The translations under genes and the position numbers were made by a program. Source: Misgurnus anguillicaudatus (Eukaryota > Chordata > Actinopteri > Cypriniformes > Cobitidae). From it: a DNA stretch of 64,000 nucleotides. The notes under the pieces were generated by a model that was given only the letters and a program-made list of their open reading frames with translations, did not search any database and was not told where the DNA came from. Positions 22,772-35,086 of the stretch are shown here, one piece after another. Every line of letters starts with the position of its first letter. The stretch's first letter is position 1. The DNA lies in NCBI RefSeq assembly GCF_027580225.2, contig NW_027395283.1, forward strand, positions 5,212,501 through 5,276,500, in the 5' to 3' direction.

Positions 22772-22924
22772 GTTGTGGGGTTTTATTATCACAGCTGAAG
22801 GTGATGCTGCTCTGACTTCAAACCCCTTACATGTGAAAAAACTGAATAATAATGTAGGTGATTCAGATGTGAAGCTGATCTCTGATGTACTGAAGAATCC
22901 TGACTGTAAACTACAGAAAATGGA
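22772..22924 (+). CDS. Shortened LRR exon of the NLR gene
   Basis: Acceptor gttctctacag (ends 22771) and donor gtaaga (22925) are intact, with the same upstream intron sequence (gagagactgaagtttgtgt) as the exon at 10270. It is 153 nt instead of 174, a net loss of 21 nt (7 codons), so the phase-2/phase-2 arrangement is kept and the frame stays open: LWGFIITAEGDAALTSNP, then NNNVGDSDVKLISDVLKNPD. The losses fall in the helix and the start of the beta-strand, removing ALRS-type and LDLS-type residues. The consensus Cys-Asn of the first turn and several leucines are also changed. It may be a decaying exon or a tolerated short repeat; splicing data would decide. Confidence 0.6.
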
Positions 22925-23254
22925 GTAAGATCATCTCTAATAATGACTTGAATAATAATTTAACATGATCATGAGAGTATAATGTATATTTTGTCATAAA
23001 CCCTTCCAATGTTTCAGTGGCAAAATTTTAGCTCAAACTATCAGTTTCAGGATTTTTGTACAACACTCATAAAGTTGAATATCATTATAGTTGTGTGATA
23101 AACAACCTAAAGAGTTAAGAAAAATACATAAATACAAAAACGATTAAAAGTCTATTAAAATGTAAATCGAGTGAATCAGCAGCAGATATATCAGTTGATC
23201 TGAGTGATGTTACTAGAGTTTATCTAGTAACTACAGTATATTTCACAGATATGT

Positions 23255-24753
23255 CGGGCTCTATCTTACACGCGACCCAAGTGTCTTTTGCTAGTTTCCA
23301 CCCTGCGCAATGATAATTTTCACGTTTAGCACCACGTTGTTTAAATAGAAAATGCATTTGCGCCCCCTTTTGTGCCCATGGTCGCTCTGGTTTGAAAACG
23401 TGGTGTGTTCAGGCGCATTGCTGGCACGTTGCTATTTTGAGGCAACTAAATAGACTATGTTTTTTGTTATTTAAAGAGCGCATTAGTAATATGCGCCAAT
23501 AAACGGGACGACAACGCGGGTTTGCTTAACACATACATGAATGCGCAGCAGCACAAAAACTTTTAAATATGAAAGATTAAAGGATTAAATAAAAGATTAT
23601 TATCGAGTCTCTTGGACATAAATGAGGACTAATTATGAGACGTTAGAAGGCACGAAGATCTGCTTCACCTGCAGCCTGGTAAGTAAATAAGTGTTTTGCT
23701 TTAAACAAATGCATCTGTTTTTAAATTATTTTTTTTAAATGCTACCTCACAGATTTATTGTATGTGATGACTCTGTACCTGTGGATATGGTGAGATGAGA
23801 AACATTTTTAAGTAATGCTTAAAAAAAACTCATGACGCTGTCCAAGTGCTGAACCTTGCGGAGAGTCGTTTGTAAATTCTTTTTCTCCTGTTTTTTACAA
23901 ATAAAGTATTTTTAGAGTACAAACCTTTTCTTACATACTTGTAAATTATTTTTTGATGATATTGGATAGCCATACATTTAAAGCAATTAAAAGCCTGCTT
24001 TTTTACTTCCATGACTAAAAGAAAACGGGTTTTAAAGGTTTTGATAAAAAATGATGTTTTATTAACGTAGTTCGGGAGGAGCACATCAAATAAACCACTT
24101 AAGTACTTCCAGCTGTCTATAATCAGTAATCAACAAATACTCTAGTACCACCAGCTGTCCTCAATCAGTAATCATCATATCTACCCAATCAGGACAAAGG
24201 CAAGCCATATATAAGCCACAGTTTGACTCTGCAAAGATCCTCTGCAGTCTTCAGAATCCCTCCACCACCCCATCACCTCTCACTCACCAGGATAATTCCT
24301 AAACTGGGGGGGGGGTACTCTGCGTTCGGGCCCATTTCCGAGCTCAGAGCCCTCTCCCCGGACAGCACGCCAAATACGTTTACTAATTTAATCTAGCCAA
24401 CTTATTTGTAAGTGTGAACTCGTGAAATAACAATTTCAATGCAAGTGGAAAAACAACACAATTATTTAACATTATTCTTAAACTGGGGATCTTCTTTCTC
24501 CGCTTAGTTTACAAAGTCCGTAATCTAAATAGGGATTAGACATAGAGCCAGCACAACTGGCTTTTAAAGGGGATGAGATACTCTCATTGGTTTATTGCAC
24601 ATTACACCCAAAATACTCCCATAACTCATTAAAAAAAGGAACAACCCTTTTCGACCATGCGCTCGGCGCACAAACCATTTTTCCCGTCGTTAAACTAGCA
24701 AAAGTGGATTCAGACACGCCTATTTAGACGTTGCGCTGTTAAAATAGGGCCCG
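23255..24753. mobile_element. DNA transposon with cgggctctat ends
   Basis: The left end cgggctctatcttacac and the right end (inverted) acgggccctattttaac are similar, and the subterminal regions share GCGCA/TGCGC motifs (gcgcaatga, gcgctcggcgcac). It contains further repeat material, including gggggggggtactctgcgttcggg at about 24306 and a stretch with repeated ccagctgtc-nt-ataatcagtaatca units at about 24110-24170. No transposase frame and no clear target duplication. Confidence 0.5.
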
Positions 24754-25079
24754 TAGAGTCTGAACCATGATGACATTTAAAACTAATACACCTTTAAATC
24801 AATATTGACTGATAGATTATAGTGAGACTATATAGAGATCATAACATCTGTACTGGATTTATAGGATTTTATTCTCAGTAATGGATTTGATAACTGAAGT
24901 TGAGTTCATTCAACAATCATCACGACACTTTTAACTCTTACTGAAGGTCAGATCTTTTGATAAATAAAACATTAAACTTAATTTATGTTTGGGGATTAAA
25001 ACAAAAATCATTCAGAAAGAGAAACAGAAGAGAAAATGTTACAATGTGTGATTGGAGGAATCAACAGTTCATTTACTTT

Positions 25080-25475
25080 AAAATCTCACTGATGTGTTTC
25101 AATAAAGCACAAACACACATAATTAAAACTAAAATGAAAATGTCCATAAACACTAAATGATGACAGGAAGAGAAACAAATTCAATTCACTGTAGATTTGA
25201 TCTGTGTGTGAACAAACTGTGTGTCTCTGTCTTCTACAGATTGGAGCGGTGTAATATCACAGATGAAGGTTGTGTTGCTCTGACTTCAGCTCTGAGATCA
25301 AACCCATCACACCTGACACATCTGAATCTGACTGGTAATAATCTAAGAGATTCAGGAGTGAAGCTGATCTCTGATGTACTGAAGAATCCTGACTGTAAAC
25401 TGAAGATACTGAAGTAAGATCATCTCTCTGATTGTCACACATGTACTGAGGTTTAGTTAAGCATACATTTTATGA
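25080..25475 (+). repeat. Duplicated segment around LRR exon 25240 (copy 1)
   Basis: Exon plus ~160 bases of upstream and ~60 bases of downstream intron closely match 35087-35520 (for example aaatctcactgatgtgtttca, acactaaatgatga, and after the exon the aaagaaacacacac stretch). This shows that the exon was copied together with intron flanks by genomic duplication, not by retroposition. Confidence 0.75.
25240..25413 (+). CDS. LRR exon of the NLR gene
   Basis: 174-nt internal exon, acceptor cttctacag (ends 25239) and donor gtaaga (25414), phase 2 at both sides. It encodes LERCNITDEGCVALTSAL, then HLTHLNLTGNNLRDSGVKL and ISDVLKNPDCKLKIL: one complete LRR repeat with the strand motif LxxLNLTxNNL. 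Length and sequence match the sister exons at 35241 and 44728. It is preceded by a pyrimidine-poor acceptor (gtgtctctgtcttctacag) that still fits the consensus. Confidence 0.85.
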
Positions 25476-26185
25476 AAAAGAAACACACAAAAAATGTAAA
25501 TGATATATAAAATCAATGGTAACACTTCAGGGCTTGACATTAACTTTTTGAGAAACTTGTCCTTCGGACAAGTAAATTTATGTTTCACTTGTCCATGCAC
25601 AAAAGTCACTTGTCCGGGTAAAGATTTATAATATAATTTATTTTTTGTGTTTTGCTAATCAGTGGCGGAGTAAGGGATTTGTCATAGGGGTGGCCAGGCA
25701 GGGGTCAGCAGTTACTCTGGGGTGGCACATAAAGTCTCTATCATCCAACCTTAAAATACTTTTAAGTATTATAGGTGTGTTAATCACAATGGTGTATAAC
25801 ATACAATTGCTACAATACTTTAATTTCAATTAAAAATGAATTGAGATTAACATACAATTTATAGTCATAATTCAACCTCAAGTTTTTTTTAAACCAGAAT
25901 TTATATCTCCCATGGCTGAAAAAACTATAGAGACCAGAAAATCACATGAATTTTGTAGGCCACTGAAATTTATTTTACTAAGATTCATTTGGCTGCTTCT
26001 TGCTACTCTTTCTGAAGAATGATGCTATATCTGCTGCCTTCATTTTTCCCACATTTCAATGATTGTCTGACATTAAAACACTAAAGCAAAACATTAAAAC
26101 ATTACCATGTTTTAAAAAACGTATTAGGGTAAATGTATCCAGATTATCTGTGATATATAAAATCAATCTTAATCCTAGCATTTAC

Positions 26186-26796
26186 TGTCATGGTCCGGTC
26201 AGACTTCTGTGCTGGATTTAGGTCTGAGTGCATCTGACAGGACCATGACAGTATTATGTTCTGTGTGGGGACATGTGGAGTCATATTGTGTGTGTGGGTT
26301 CCACGTGTTCCCAGTGTCTTGTCGCTGTCGTGATCTTGCCAGACCTTAGTATAGGTTCAGGTCTATGTCTGAGGGCAAGGTCAGGGCAGCATTGTGGTTT
26401 ATGTGGGGACACGTGTTTTTTGCACATCATGTATGTGTGACACGTGTTCCCAGTGTCTTGTCACTTTTACCCTACTCCCTTATGTACTCGTGTCTTACGT
26501 AATTAATTATGTTCACCTGTTTCCCATTGATGTGGTGTCTTTATAATGCCCTCTGGTTCTCTGTCGTGTGCGCGTTCGTTGTTGTATCTCTGTGTTGATG
26601 TGTTCATGTTCCAGAAAGATCTGTTCCCGTGTTTATGTTTGTGTTCTATCACATTATTATTAGTTCATCCTCTGTTTTACCCCCACGTGGGTATTTTCTG
26701 TTCTGTTTTATTAAATACATAGTTTATTTTTTATACATCTCTTGCGTTTGGGTTCTTCTGTTATTTTCCCTTTTTCGGTGTTACCGCACCGTGACA
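26186..26796 (+). mobile_element. Solo LTR of an LTR retrotransposon
   Basis: 611 bp with tgtcatggtccgg at the start and gcaccgtgaca at the end (TG...CA), flanked by the exact 5-bp duplication tttac (26181-26185 and 26797-26801). The sequence includes repeated ccagtgtcttg stretches (about 26310 and 26450). The internal region was lost by recombination between LTRs. Probably Gypsy-like by overall style; orientation is given by the LTR layout and is less certain. Confidence 0.8.
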
Positions 26797-27126
26797 TTTA
26801 CACTGTAATGTTTGTGTGGGATTTTTTAATGTACAGTGACGAACTCTGTCAGATTCAAATCGGCTGTCGCGCGTCGCAAACACAAGTAGGCGCACTGAAA
26901 GAGAGATTCTCATTATAAAACAGATTCTTAAACAAGATTTTAAGCCCATTATGTGTTTTACCGAACTTTAGAAGAGAAAAAATACGGACTGCGGTTGAAG
27001 TGTCTGTCATTTATATTCACGCCGGAGCCTGAAGAAACATCACTCTCCACTCCATGCCGCCCCGCCCCTCCGTGTTCAGCGATCAGGTTTCATGCGCGCG
27101 CAGCTTGTTCAATAACAGCAAGGTGT

Positions 27127-27130
<4 letters not shown>

Positions 27131-27162
<32 letters not shown>

Positions 27163-27176
27163 GTGCATGTCGGCGC
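27131..27176. repeat. (GT)n microsatellite
   Basis: About 18 GT units, then interrupted gcgtgtgtgcatgt. Confidence 0.9.
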
Positions 27177-27357
27177 GCTGCGCTCTCTGTTTAATATTCC
27201 GCTCGGTGTTTGCACTGCGTGTTCTGCTCTGTCGTTAACGGCACATAACGTTAAGTAACATTGTTTGAAATTTAACTTGTCCAGTCGGACAACTAATTTT
27301 CTCTTACACTTGTCCTTCAAAAAATCCACTTGTCCTGGACAAGCGGACAAGCCTTAA

Positions 27358-29009
27358 AGCCCCACTGTGTAGGATCTACTCCCATCTAGCGGTAAAACTC
27401 TATATGACAACTAACTGATTATTACTTTCTAGCCCCCCCCATTCGGAACACGTTTTAACTAGTACGGTGGCCCATTCATGCCAAGGTTAACATGACTTCC
27501 AGTAGCTAAAGCAAAAGCAATGAAAAAAAATGAACAATTTGCATTGTCCTTTGCCTGTGATCCGTCAAAGCACACAGATGTATGTTAAACATGTAAAAAG
27601 TCTGATTGTCATGATATGTCCGCTTAAAATCACATACAAAAAGCAACCATAAACGTAGCTTAGACACTCCTTTTTCATCCACGCGAGGAAAAATATCACA
27701 GGGGCTGTTACACTTGGTATTTAGATGTGTTTTCGTCGATCAGATCACAAGTGGACGAGAGAGACACATTACGTTTACATTTGGTGTTTAAATCCGTCTC
27801 TTTTTGTCCATTTTCAACCGCTGCTTTCCAGATTTCTGAGGAGATGGTCTGTGGACGAGTCCCTCTCCTGTCATTTAATCATGAGCGGGAGTAATGACAG
27901 GTTTAAATGGACGCGAAACTAATATGTCAGAGTCCAATGCTTATGTTTTAAGTAAACGTTACATGTCCGTATATATGTAAGAGCTTTCTCTGATATTGGT
28001 GAAATAGGATCGCACAACTTTTACACGCTTGTAAAATGAAACGAAAGACGCGCATATCAGACGCTTTTATCAATGAAAGGCTAAAAATAGCGCTGTACAC
28101 TGTGTGTTTGTGTTAGAGGTCAGAAAATATGAAAAACATTTATCTCAGTACCTCAGATTACATAAATGGGCGGAGAGACGGCGTGTTCGAGCACACAAAA
28201 GCACATGCGTGTTTACACTAACTGCATAACCATGCTATAGTTAGCCAAGGAACTATAAAACTTCAAGTTTACAACATAGACTGTATAGATGTAAACGAAT
28301 ATGCTGAATTACCTGTGGTGAAGAAAGTAACTTAGCAACTTCATTGTCCATTGAGGCTCATCTTGGAAAACTAACTCCAATATTGACTTTGGTCTTGATG
28401 TTTTTCCTGTCCCGTTGTCGTTTAAAATCCCCGTTTCGCTTCCTTGGCGACTTGTTTTAATGTCCTCGAGAATATGTCTTCAACAGGCTTTCAAATCTAA
28501 GCATTAGATCTCAGGTTTATCACGGCGTGCGGCCGAAGGATTCAGTCTACGCAGGTCGCAGGCTGCATACGTCATCAAGCCTGGTTTATTTAAATTTACT
28601 GAGCATTACATTCGCAAGTCATAAGCATATTACATCAATTTACAATTAACTAAGAATAATTGTCAGCTTTATAATTGTTAATATTCTGAAATAAGTCTGT
28701 CTTGATGACGTATACCGCCTACACATGCAACCTCCGTGCAACCAGCGTGAGTGTAGTCTGAAAGCGCGAAAGGCGGAGCTTGAATTTCAGGAATGTCCCT
28801 CGTCGGCGAATGTATTTCAAAGATGGAGGCACAACATGGATTCAGCCAGAGAGCGATACGGCGGTATGTATTTTAAATAGCAGATTCTACACTTACGAGA
28901 ATACTTTGATTAGTGGGGTGGAAGTAATTACACATGAATGACCACATACTTTTGAAAGAAAACATGGGTTTTTGCTAAGAATTAACTAAAAGAAGTACAC
29001 AGTGGAGCT
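27358..29009. mobile_element. TTAA-flanked DNA transposon
   Basis: The ends are agccccactgtgta and, inverted, agctccactgtgta; TTAA lies at 27354-27357 and 29010-29013. Taking out the element and one TTAA restores the terminus of the surrounding hAT (ggacaagccttaatgtcgag), which confirms the order of insertion. About 1.65 kb, no long frame. Kolobok or piggyBac type. Confidence 0.7.
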
Positions 29010-29825
29010 TTAATGTCGAGTCCTGCACTTTATATTACGACCCGCAATGTACTGCGTAATTAAACCGAATTTACAGCGTACCTATTTGTAACAACAGAGT
29101 ACCTCTATAGCACGTACTTGTAGGTATAAGGAAACAATATGGTAAGTTTGGGGTAATAATGGGGTAAGAATATGGAAAATTATACATTATTTATACGCTA
29201 TATATTATTTATAAGTATTTTATAACTACAGGGTACCTATTATAGTATTATGTGGTATGTATGACATGTCTATGGGTAATATGGTCTATTGATTTTTTGT
29301 TATAATTTTATTTAGATTTTTTTCATATTACTTACCTGATGAAAGTGTATTGTAGCCTATACAGTCAATGTCTACGAGTCACGTCGGCAAATAAAATATA
29401 ACAGCAAATCACTTTTATTTCGGGATAGACTGTATAATAATAGCAATAGTACAGCTGCTTGAATTATATTATCTGTGTTTTAAGGCAAGTACAATAAAAA
29501 TAATAGCAACTTGTACCTCCTTGATTTGTATATGGATATAGTAGTTACCAGGTAATTTAAAGGCTGTAAATTAAAGTGGCGCTAGTTACCCCTTGTTCTG
29601 TGTATTTACCAGGTAACTCTTACCTTTGCGGGCTGTAAATTACGGGCTGTAAAATGGCGCTTGTTACCCCTTTGTTGTCTTACATTTGAGGGCTTAAACT
29701 AAAGTGGTGCTTTGTTCACTTCTTGTTATAAATGTAGTTATAGGGTAAATACCATAAACATACACAATATTGTGATTTTTATTTTAAAAACAACTTATTT
29801 CAAAACATCTTTAAAACACATTTAA

Positions 29826-30253
29826 AGCCCGGGATACACTGCACGATTATTGGCTGTCCCAGACAAAAAATTGCCATCGTGACACATTCGTCGCGAATTC
29901 TGTGATCGTGGATCATTATCGGTGGTCCTATGTCGTACAGTGAGAGAGGTTCAAAGACGGCCATTTTTCCGGTCTTGTGTCCAAAGATAGCCTACGATAG
30001 TTTCTGACAGTGTCAGAAATTCGTCATGATCACCGCACAGTGTGTTTGCTGCTACGACCTGCGCGCCGGTATTTGTTTACCATGAGCGCATGCTGGTGAC
30101 GTTGCGCAACGTGTGACGCTGCCACCGAAGTTTCCGTGTCATCATCGTACAGTCTACATGCCTCTCGTACCCGAGTTTCAACGATACATGTTGCACAGTG
30201 TGATAAGGTAATGATCTTATAGGAGGGCAAAAATCGTGCAGTGTTTTCCGGGC
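29826..30253. mobile_element. Short TTAA-associated inverted-repeat element
   Basis: Inverted ends agcccgggatacactgcacgat (29826-29847) and atcgtgcagtgttttccgggc; TTAA is at 29822-29825 and 30254-30257. The interior is rich in short inverted motifs (cgtcatgatc, gatcatt). It is non-coding; the open stretch on the minus strand here is chance. Confidence 0.55.
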
Positions 30254-30756
30254 TTAAGTCAACATTTATTTCAAATAAAAAGTCGTGACAATTTTTCACT
30301 GTTTTTGCGGCTTGGCTTCCTGGTCTTCTTATCCTTCTTATCCAATGGCTCGGATGTTGAGTTGATGTCGTCTCACAAATGCTGTTTTTAAAATAAATGT
30401 AAGCCTTCAGTAAATGTTTCTTTGTTGTGCCTTGACAGAAACTGAGTTTTCTAAGCCAGTTATTGTTAAGTTTAGGCTAACTTATGTGCTAGCTAACCTG
30501 ATGCTAACGTTAGCTGGCAACTTTCTTGAAAAACATTGTTTGAAACGCGTTAGTCATCTATTTACAAAACCAGTCACCTTATCCAGCGTGCGGATCCTGC
30601 TCACATCACTCGCACCCATACTCCACAGTGTAGAAAGTTTTTAAACCATCAGTAAAGAGATTTCACCTCAGGATCGCGTTCCAGCACAGCCTCCTGCAGG
30701 CGGATGCACGCGCGCTCTACACCTGCGCACTACGCATCATACAAAAGTAGGGTGAA

Positions 30757-31200
30757 TTCCAAATGGTGTTTTTGCGCCCTTGAAGGGCACTGCGTGAAGG
30801 GGATGTTGCATAAACAATATATCCAAATAAACAGAAAAAGACGCTGTATTTTATGGCTCTATTCACCAAGTGTATTTTAATTAACCACACTATGAGACAA
30901 TATTGCCCAACTTTCTCTAGAGTTTATACATCAAGAGATCTGATATTCGAAGGGAATTGGGCATAGGGATGATCACTTTCGATTATAATTCGCCCGTATT
31001 CTTCTTTTGCTTCAGCGCAAGCTGGATACCCGTCTGCTGTTGTTTCACTCTGGTTTGACGTTGCATTAATTATATTTGGCTAAAATGCTTCTATTTCCAC
31101 AATGCTGCAAAGTTTTATTCTACCAATGATAACACCTATTAAAAATGAACAAATAGCGTGTTACTTTGTGGTCATTGTTGTGTCATTTGAAATAAAATGT
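30757..31200. repeat. Dispersed repeat, copy related to 6725-7160
   Basis: Same ordered landmarks as the copy at 6725-7160, beginning with ttccaaatggtgtttttgcgcccttgaagggcact. It lies inside the long inverted-repeat element. Non-coding. Confidence 0.5.
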
Positions 31201-31775
31201 TTTTAACAAGAGTTTCAGAGTCAAGCATATCCGATTGCAAAGCATCACTTCAAATATGCCAAAATGTTAGAGTTACCTGGTAAATAGGGAATATGTTGCT
31301 ATTTTTATTGTACCTGCCTTAAAACACAGATAACCACATTAAATCAGCTGGACTTTTGTTATTAAAAGCATATCAGTAAAATAGGCTACTAAATTAAAAC
31401 TGATTTGCTGTTCTATTTTATTTGCGATGTGGCTCGAAGACATCGACTGTATACATTATAATTTCATCAGCTACAGTGAATATGAAACATTCACAATAAA
31501 ATCATAAAAAAATCAACATAATTACCCCATAGACTTGGATAAGTGATAGCCGACATACCACGTAATATTAAAATAGGTACCCTGTAGTTATAAAATACTT
31601 AGAGTATAAATAATTTATACTTTTCCATATTCTTGCCCCCTTATTACCCCAAACATAAAATATTTTTCCCTTATACCTACAAGTACGTGCTATAAAGGTA
31701 CTCTGTTGTTACAAATAGGTACCCTGTAAATTTGGTTTAATTACGCGGTACATTGCAGGTCGTAAAATAAGGATA

Positions 31776-32257
31776 TTTTTTATGTAAGAGATTGAGGATT
31801 TACATTATATAACTGTCTATCAATGCATTTCTGAGGTGAAATCATTGAAAATTTCAGTGAAATGCAAATATGGACAAAACATAAGCTATCTAAGTAACTA
31901 TATACTTTCTCACCTTCTTACTTCTGATGTCTTTAAAAAAAAATCCTTTATCCATGTATAAAAAGGGAAATGTGCAATAAGCAAGGTTTTTCAAAGTTTT
32001 AATTCACTGTGATTAAATGTACTTTAAATATAATGTTACCAATGACAGTGTGCAGCAGAGGAGGCAGAATAGATCAGAGCGCTAACAGTAAGTTAGACGT
32101 CATGCAGATAATATATTAGTTGATGCTATTTAACAGTATTTACATCACATAACTATAAATATACACTTACAGTAATAAAGAAAAATGTGTTTACTGTGGG
32201 GAGATTCAGCATTTGCCTTTAACTCGCATCTCTTATTCATTTTCACTGGAGTGGGGG
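31776..32257. other. AT-rich intron sequence, no recognised feature
   Basis: Plain AT-rich sequence between two transposons. I see no gene, RNA or repeat structure that I can support. Confidence 0.5.
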
Positions 32258-33988
32258 CAGGGCCGCATTAATGCATGGGCTTACCTGGGCTTAAGCCCAG
32301 GGCCTCGGGCTGGGAAGGGCCCAGAGTTGCCGGAAAAAAATAACTGCCGCATTTTATAAAAAGTTGATACTCCCTTTAAAATTATGCTTAATCGCTTTGC
32401 TTTGAATGTCCGTGCGTGAATGCAGTTTCTGCGCAGAAAATCTCTCACTTAATAGGCTACCCTGCAATCATTAGTGAGTTTTTTAAAATTTCTGTCTGAA
32501 ATATCCATTATTGCATTTCTGAAGGCAACACAGACAGCTTTCTGATAAAGTGACCAAAAGTGCCTTTCAAGTGATGAACAAAGACTAAACTGAGGACGCG
32601 TTTTTATCTTAATATGAAAGACAACGTGTATATAAACATTCATTAAATGATTCCTCGTAACATTTTAAAGCCAATATGTACAGAACAGCACACAAAGATA
32701 TTACACAAAACATTTTTGATAACTAAATCTAATAAATAACAAATTAGATTCTGGAAGCCACGGCTAAGTTCAGCGATCGTTTCATTTTGAGATTTAGCGT
32801 GGCAAGGAAATAAAAGACGAGAAATTACATATAATTTGTTACTGTAAATTATAAAAAACAAGCTTTATATACAATTACTTAAACGGTTCATTTATAAACA
32901 AAAAACACTGAAATTAAGGATTTTATAGACACTATATATGCTTTATTATTTTGCACAGAAATATCTGATTGCTTCACTTTGATCATCTCTGTATTCACAA
33001 AAACAGCTTAACTGTTTTGTAGCTCAACTTTTGACAAGTTAAGCAACCTTTTTAAATACATTTTAAAACTTATACTTGTCGAAAAAATCAGTTTTTTGAT
33101 GTTACGTTTGATGAATGCCTAAATATGATCACGCAGAGCACCTAGAACGTTCGGCTAAGTTGAATGTGACAGCATGCAAACGCGCAACATCGACACAATG
33201 AAAAGCAATCCAAAACTTACAGAACTTAAATTAGATCAGAATTATAATTAATAAAACATAAAAACTAAATAAAGTCAGAATCAATAGGTGCAGAACATGG
33301 GTGCAAAATGCCTAAATGCGCAGGGGAATAAAACCCACAAATAGTTTAATCAGATAACACTAAATAATCTATAAATTAAATAAAAACAAGGAAATATTAA
33401 AATTAATTTTAAAATAACGAAAGTATAGAATTACCTGTTTTGTCTTTTTAATTGCAGAAACAAAGAGACTTTGCAATGGTTTCTGGATATGGACGTCTAG
33501 CCCTGTCATGGGATTTAGGCTATTAACAGACTTTAAAAATATTTATTAAAAGCTACTATATTATTTACTTAGTATTATTATAATAGGATGTATATTTTTT
33601 ATATTGGGAGAAAGCTGTTAAATGTGAAATCAGAATACTGTGCACTCTTATACAGCCAAAATTAAATGATCCTCAATTTTATAACACATCTGCGACAATT
33701 GACTGTGCAGTAGTCGAATCAGGCTTCTCCTGTCAAAGCATCGAATCTTAGACTATTCGGGTCACCTAGGACTATGTGCATGTTATGCAGTGATATTTGT
33801 GTATATTGTGGGCATTCTGATATGGTTTTAATATTTTGTAATTCCATTTATTCCAGCAAAATAAAAGCCTGACAACTTGCACTTAGTGATTATAAAGATT
33901 GTGTGAATGTAGGCTGCAATTCTGGTGGATAAAGGGCCACACAAAATGATAAAGCCCAGGGGCCCCTTACAGTGTTAATGCGGCCCTG
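32258..33988. mobile_element. hAT-type DNA transposon, copy 2 of a pair
   Basis: Nearly the same as 8328-10082 from end to end, with the same cagggccgcattaatgc termini, but inserted at a different target: agtggggg at 32250-32257 and 33989-33996. It is 1731 bp, 24 shorter than copy 1 owing to several small deletions. Independent insertion, not part of the local duplication. Confidence 0.9.
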
Positions 33989-33999
33989 AGTGGGGGACC

Positions 34000-34464
34000 G
34001 GAGAGTTTTAAGCTGAATGCCGCCACCTAGCGTACTGGATTAATTTATTTTACAGATCTGAAAAGATTCGTGGTTTTTGACAAAACATTTGGGGCTTGAG
34101 CCCCAGAAGCCACCCCTCGCTCCGCCCCTGGACAAGAGAGACACATTCTCATTTACACATGCTGTTAATTTTGTCGTGAGACGGAGAAATTACGTGTTTA
34201 AACTGACGTGCAGTCGTGCACTAACATTACAATATATAAGATTCCAGCTGCATGTGTTATTACTGGACATGCTCATTTCAGAGCAATTGATTACATAAGC
34301 TCACGCAACTTGAGAGAGGCGGAAAGCACGCTTTAGTTTTATAAAAGTCTAAAGTCCGCGCCGAACACTTGGTTTGCGTTATAAAAACTTTGTGCAGTAT
34401 ATTACATATTAGATCAGTATCTTTTTAGTCAAACATTGTCTACTTAACGCTAAGTTGCTAACTA

Positions 34465-34469
<5 letters not shown>
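34000..34469. other. Intron with a hAT right-end fragment
   Basis: ccccagaagccacccctcgctccgcccctg ending at 34129 looks like a hAT terminus. A left-end-like cagtggcggag occurs at 25660 but the two do not bracket one element (no shared duplication, crossed nesting). Nothing else recognised. Confidence 0.4.

Positions 34470-34552
<83 letters not shown>
34470..34552. repeat. Long uninterrupted (TG)n microsatellite
   Basis: About 41 perfect TG units with no interruption, expected to be highly polymorphic. Confidence 0.98.
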
Positions 34553-34554
<2 letters not shown>

Positions 34555-35086
34555 AAGTTATTTATAAGTCAAATTTACTGTTTAGTGCATTGATATCAGA
34601 CTAATTTTGGATAGCCTAATAAAGTTTATTGTTAAATTGTTAAACAGATGGACTATATTACAAATCTTTGTCACATCAATATAAGTGTTGGATCACCACA
34701 TTTGTGAGTGTGAGCAGTCAAAAAAATACCTGCATATTGGTCAGGCTCTAGTAATCGCCCATCATTCACACCCCGGCACCTGCACAACTGTGTGTGTGTA
34801 GTGCTGACAAACATACACCTGAATTCACTGCTCTTGCTAAATCTAAAAATATAATTTGTATTATTAGAAGGTAACCTACATGATGACTGTTGTAGTTTAA
34901 ATAGGGCTACTGAAATATTTCGCTTTGACAAAAAACAGAATTAAACAATTTTATGTTCCATATTATCAACTTTTTTGTTATCTGTACTTAAGTGAGAGTC
35001 AGAAAGAGAAACATGAAACAAAGGTTATGGAAATTAGACTGTTATAGTATAAACATAAACTGATGAATTTATTTTCTTTTAAAATC

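Larger units (their letters stand above)
25528..29025. mobile_element. hAT-like element inserted in the ggtaac element
   Basis: The left end cagggcttgacattaac (25528) and the right end (inverted) caggactcgacattaaag (29025) match well. The direct repeat cactt is at both junctions, a partly lost 8-bp duplication. Subterminal sequence has several cttgtcc/ggacaag repeats on both sides (25557-25620 and 27278-27350). It hosts a solo LTR and a TTAA element. Confidence 0.65.
25519..31775. mobile_element. Long-inverted-repeat DNA transposon, host of a multi-layer nest
   Basis: The left end ggtaacactt is at 25519-25528, and the element resumes after the nested insertion at about 29021 (cactttatattacgacc). 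The right arm at about 31560-31770 (ctgtagttataaaatac ... tacctacaagtacgtgc ... gtacattgcaggtcg) is the inverted copy of 29040-29270. The inverted arms extend inward to about 29570 and 31270. Termini resemble those of 57051-58496 (ggtaacgcttta), which has a clean 8-bp duplication, so the family is probably hAT. The outer right end is eroded and no duplication can be seen. Confidence 0.6.

Noticed and set aside
26953..27258. 101-codon open frame ending in a Cys/Val repeat
   Set aside because: The CVCVCVC part is a (GT)n microsatellite and the stretch lies between nested transposon ends.
25660..34129. cagtggcggag at 25660 and ctccgcccctg at 34129 as ends of one 8.5-kb transposon
   Set aside because: No shared target duplication, and the span would cross the borders of well-supported nested elements.
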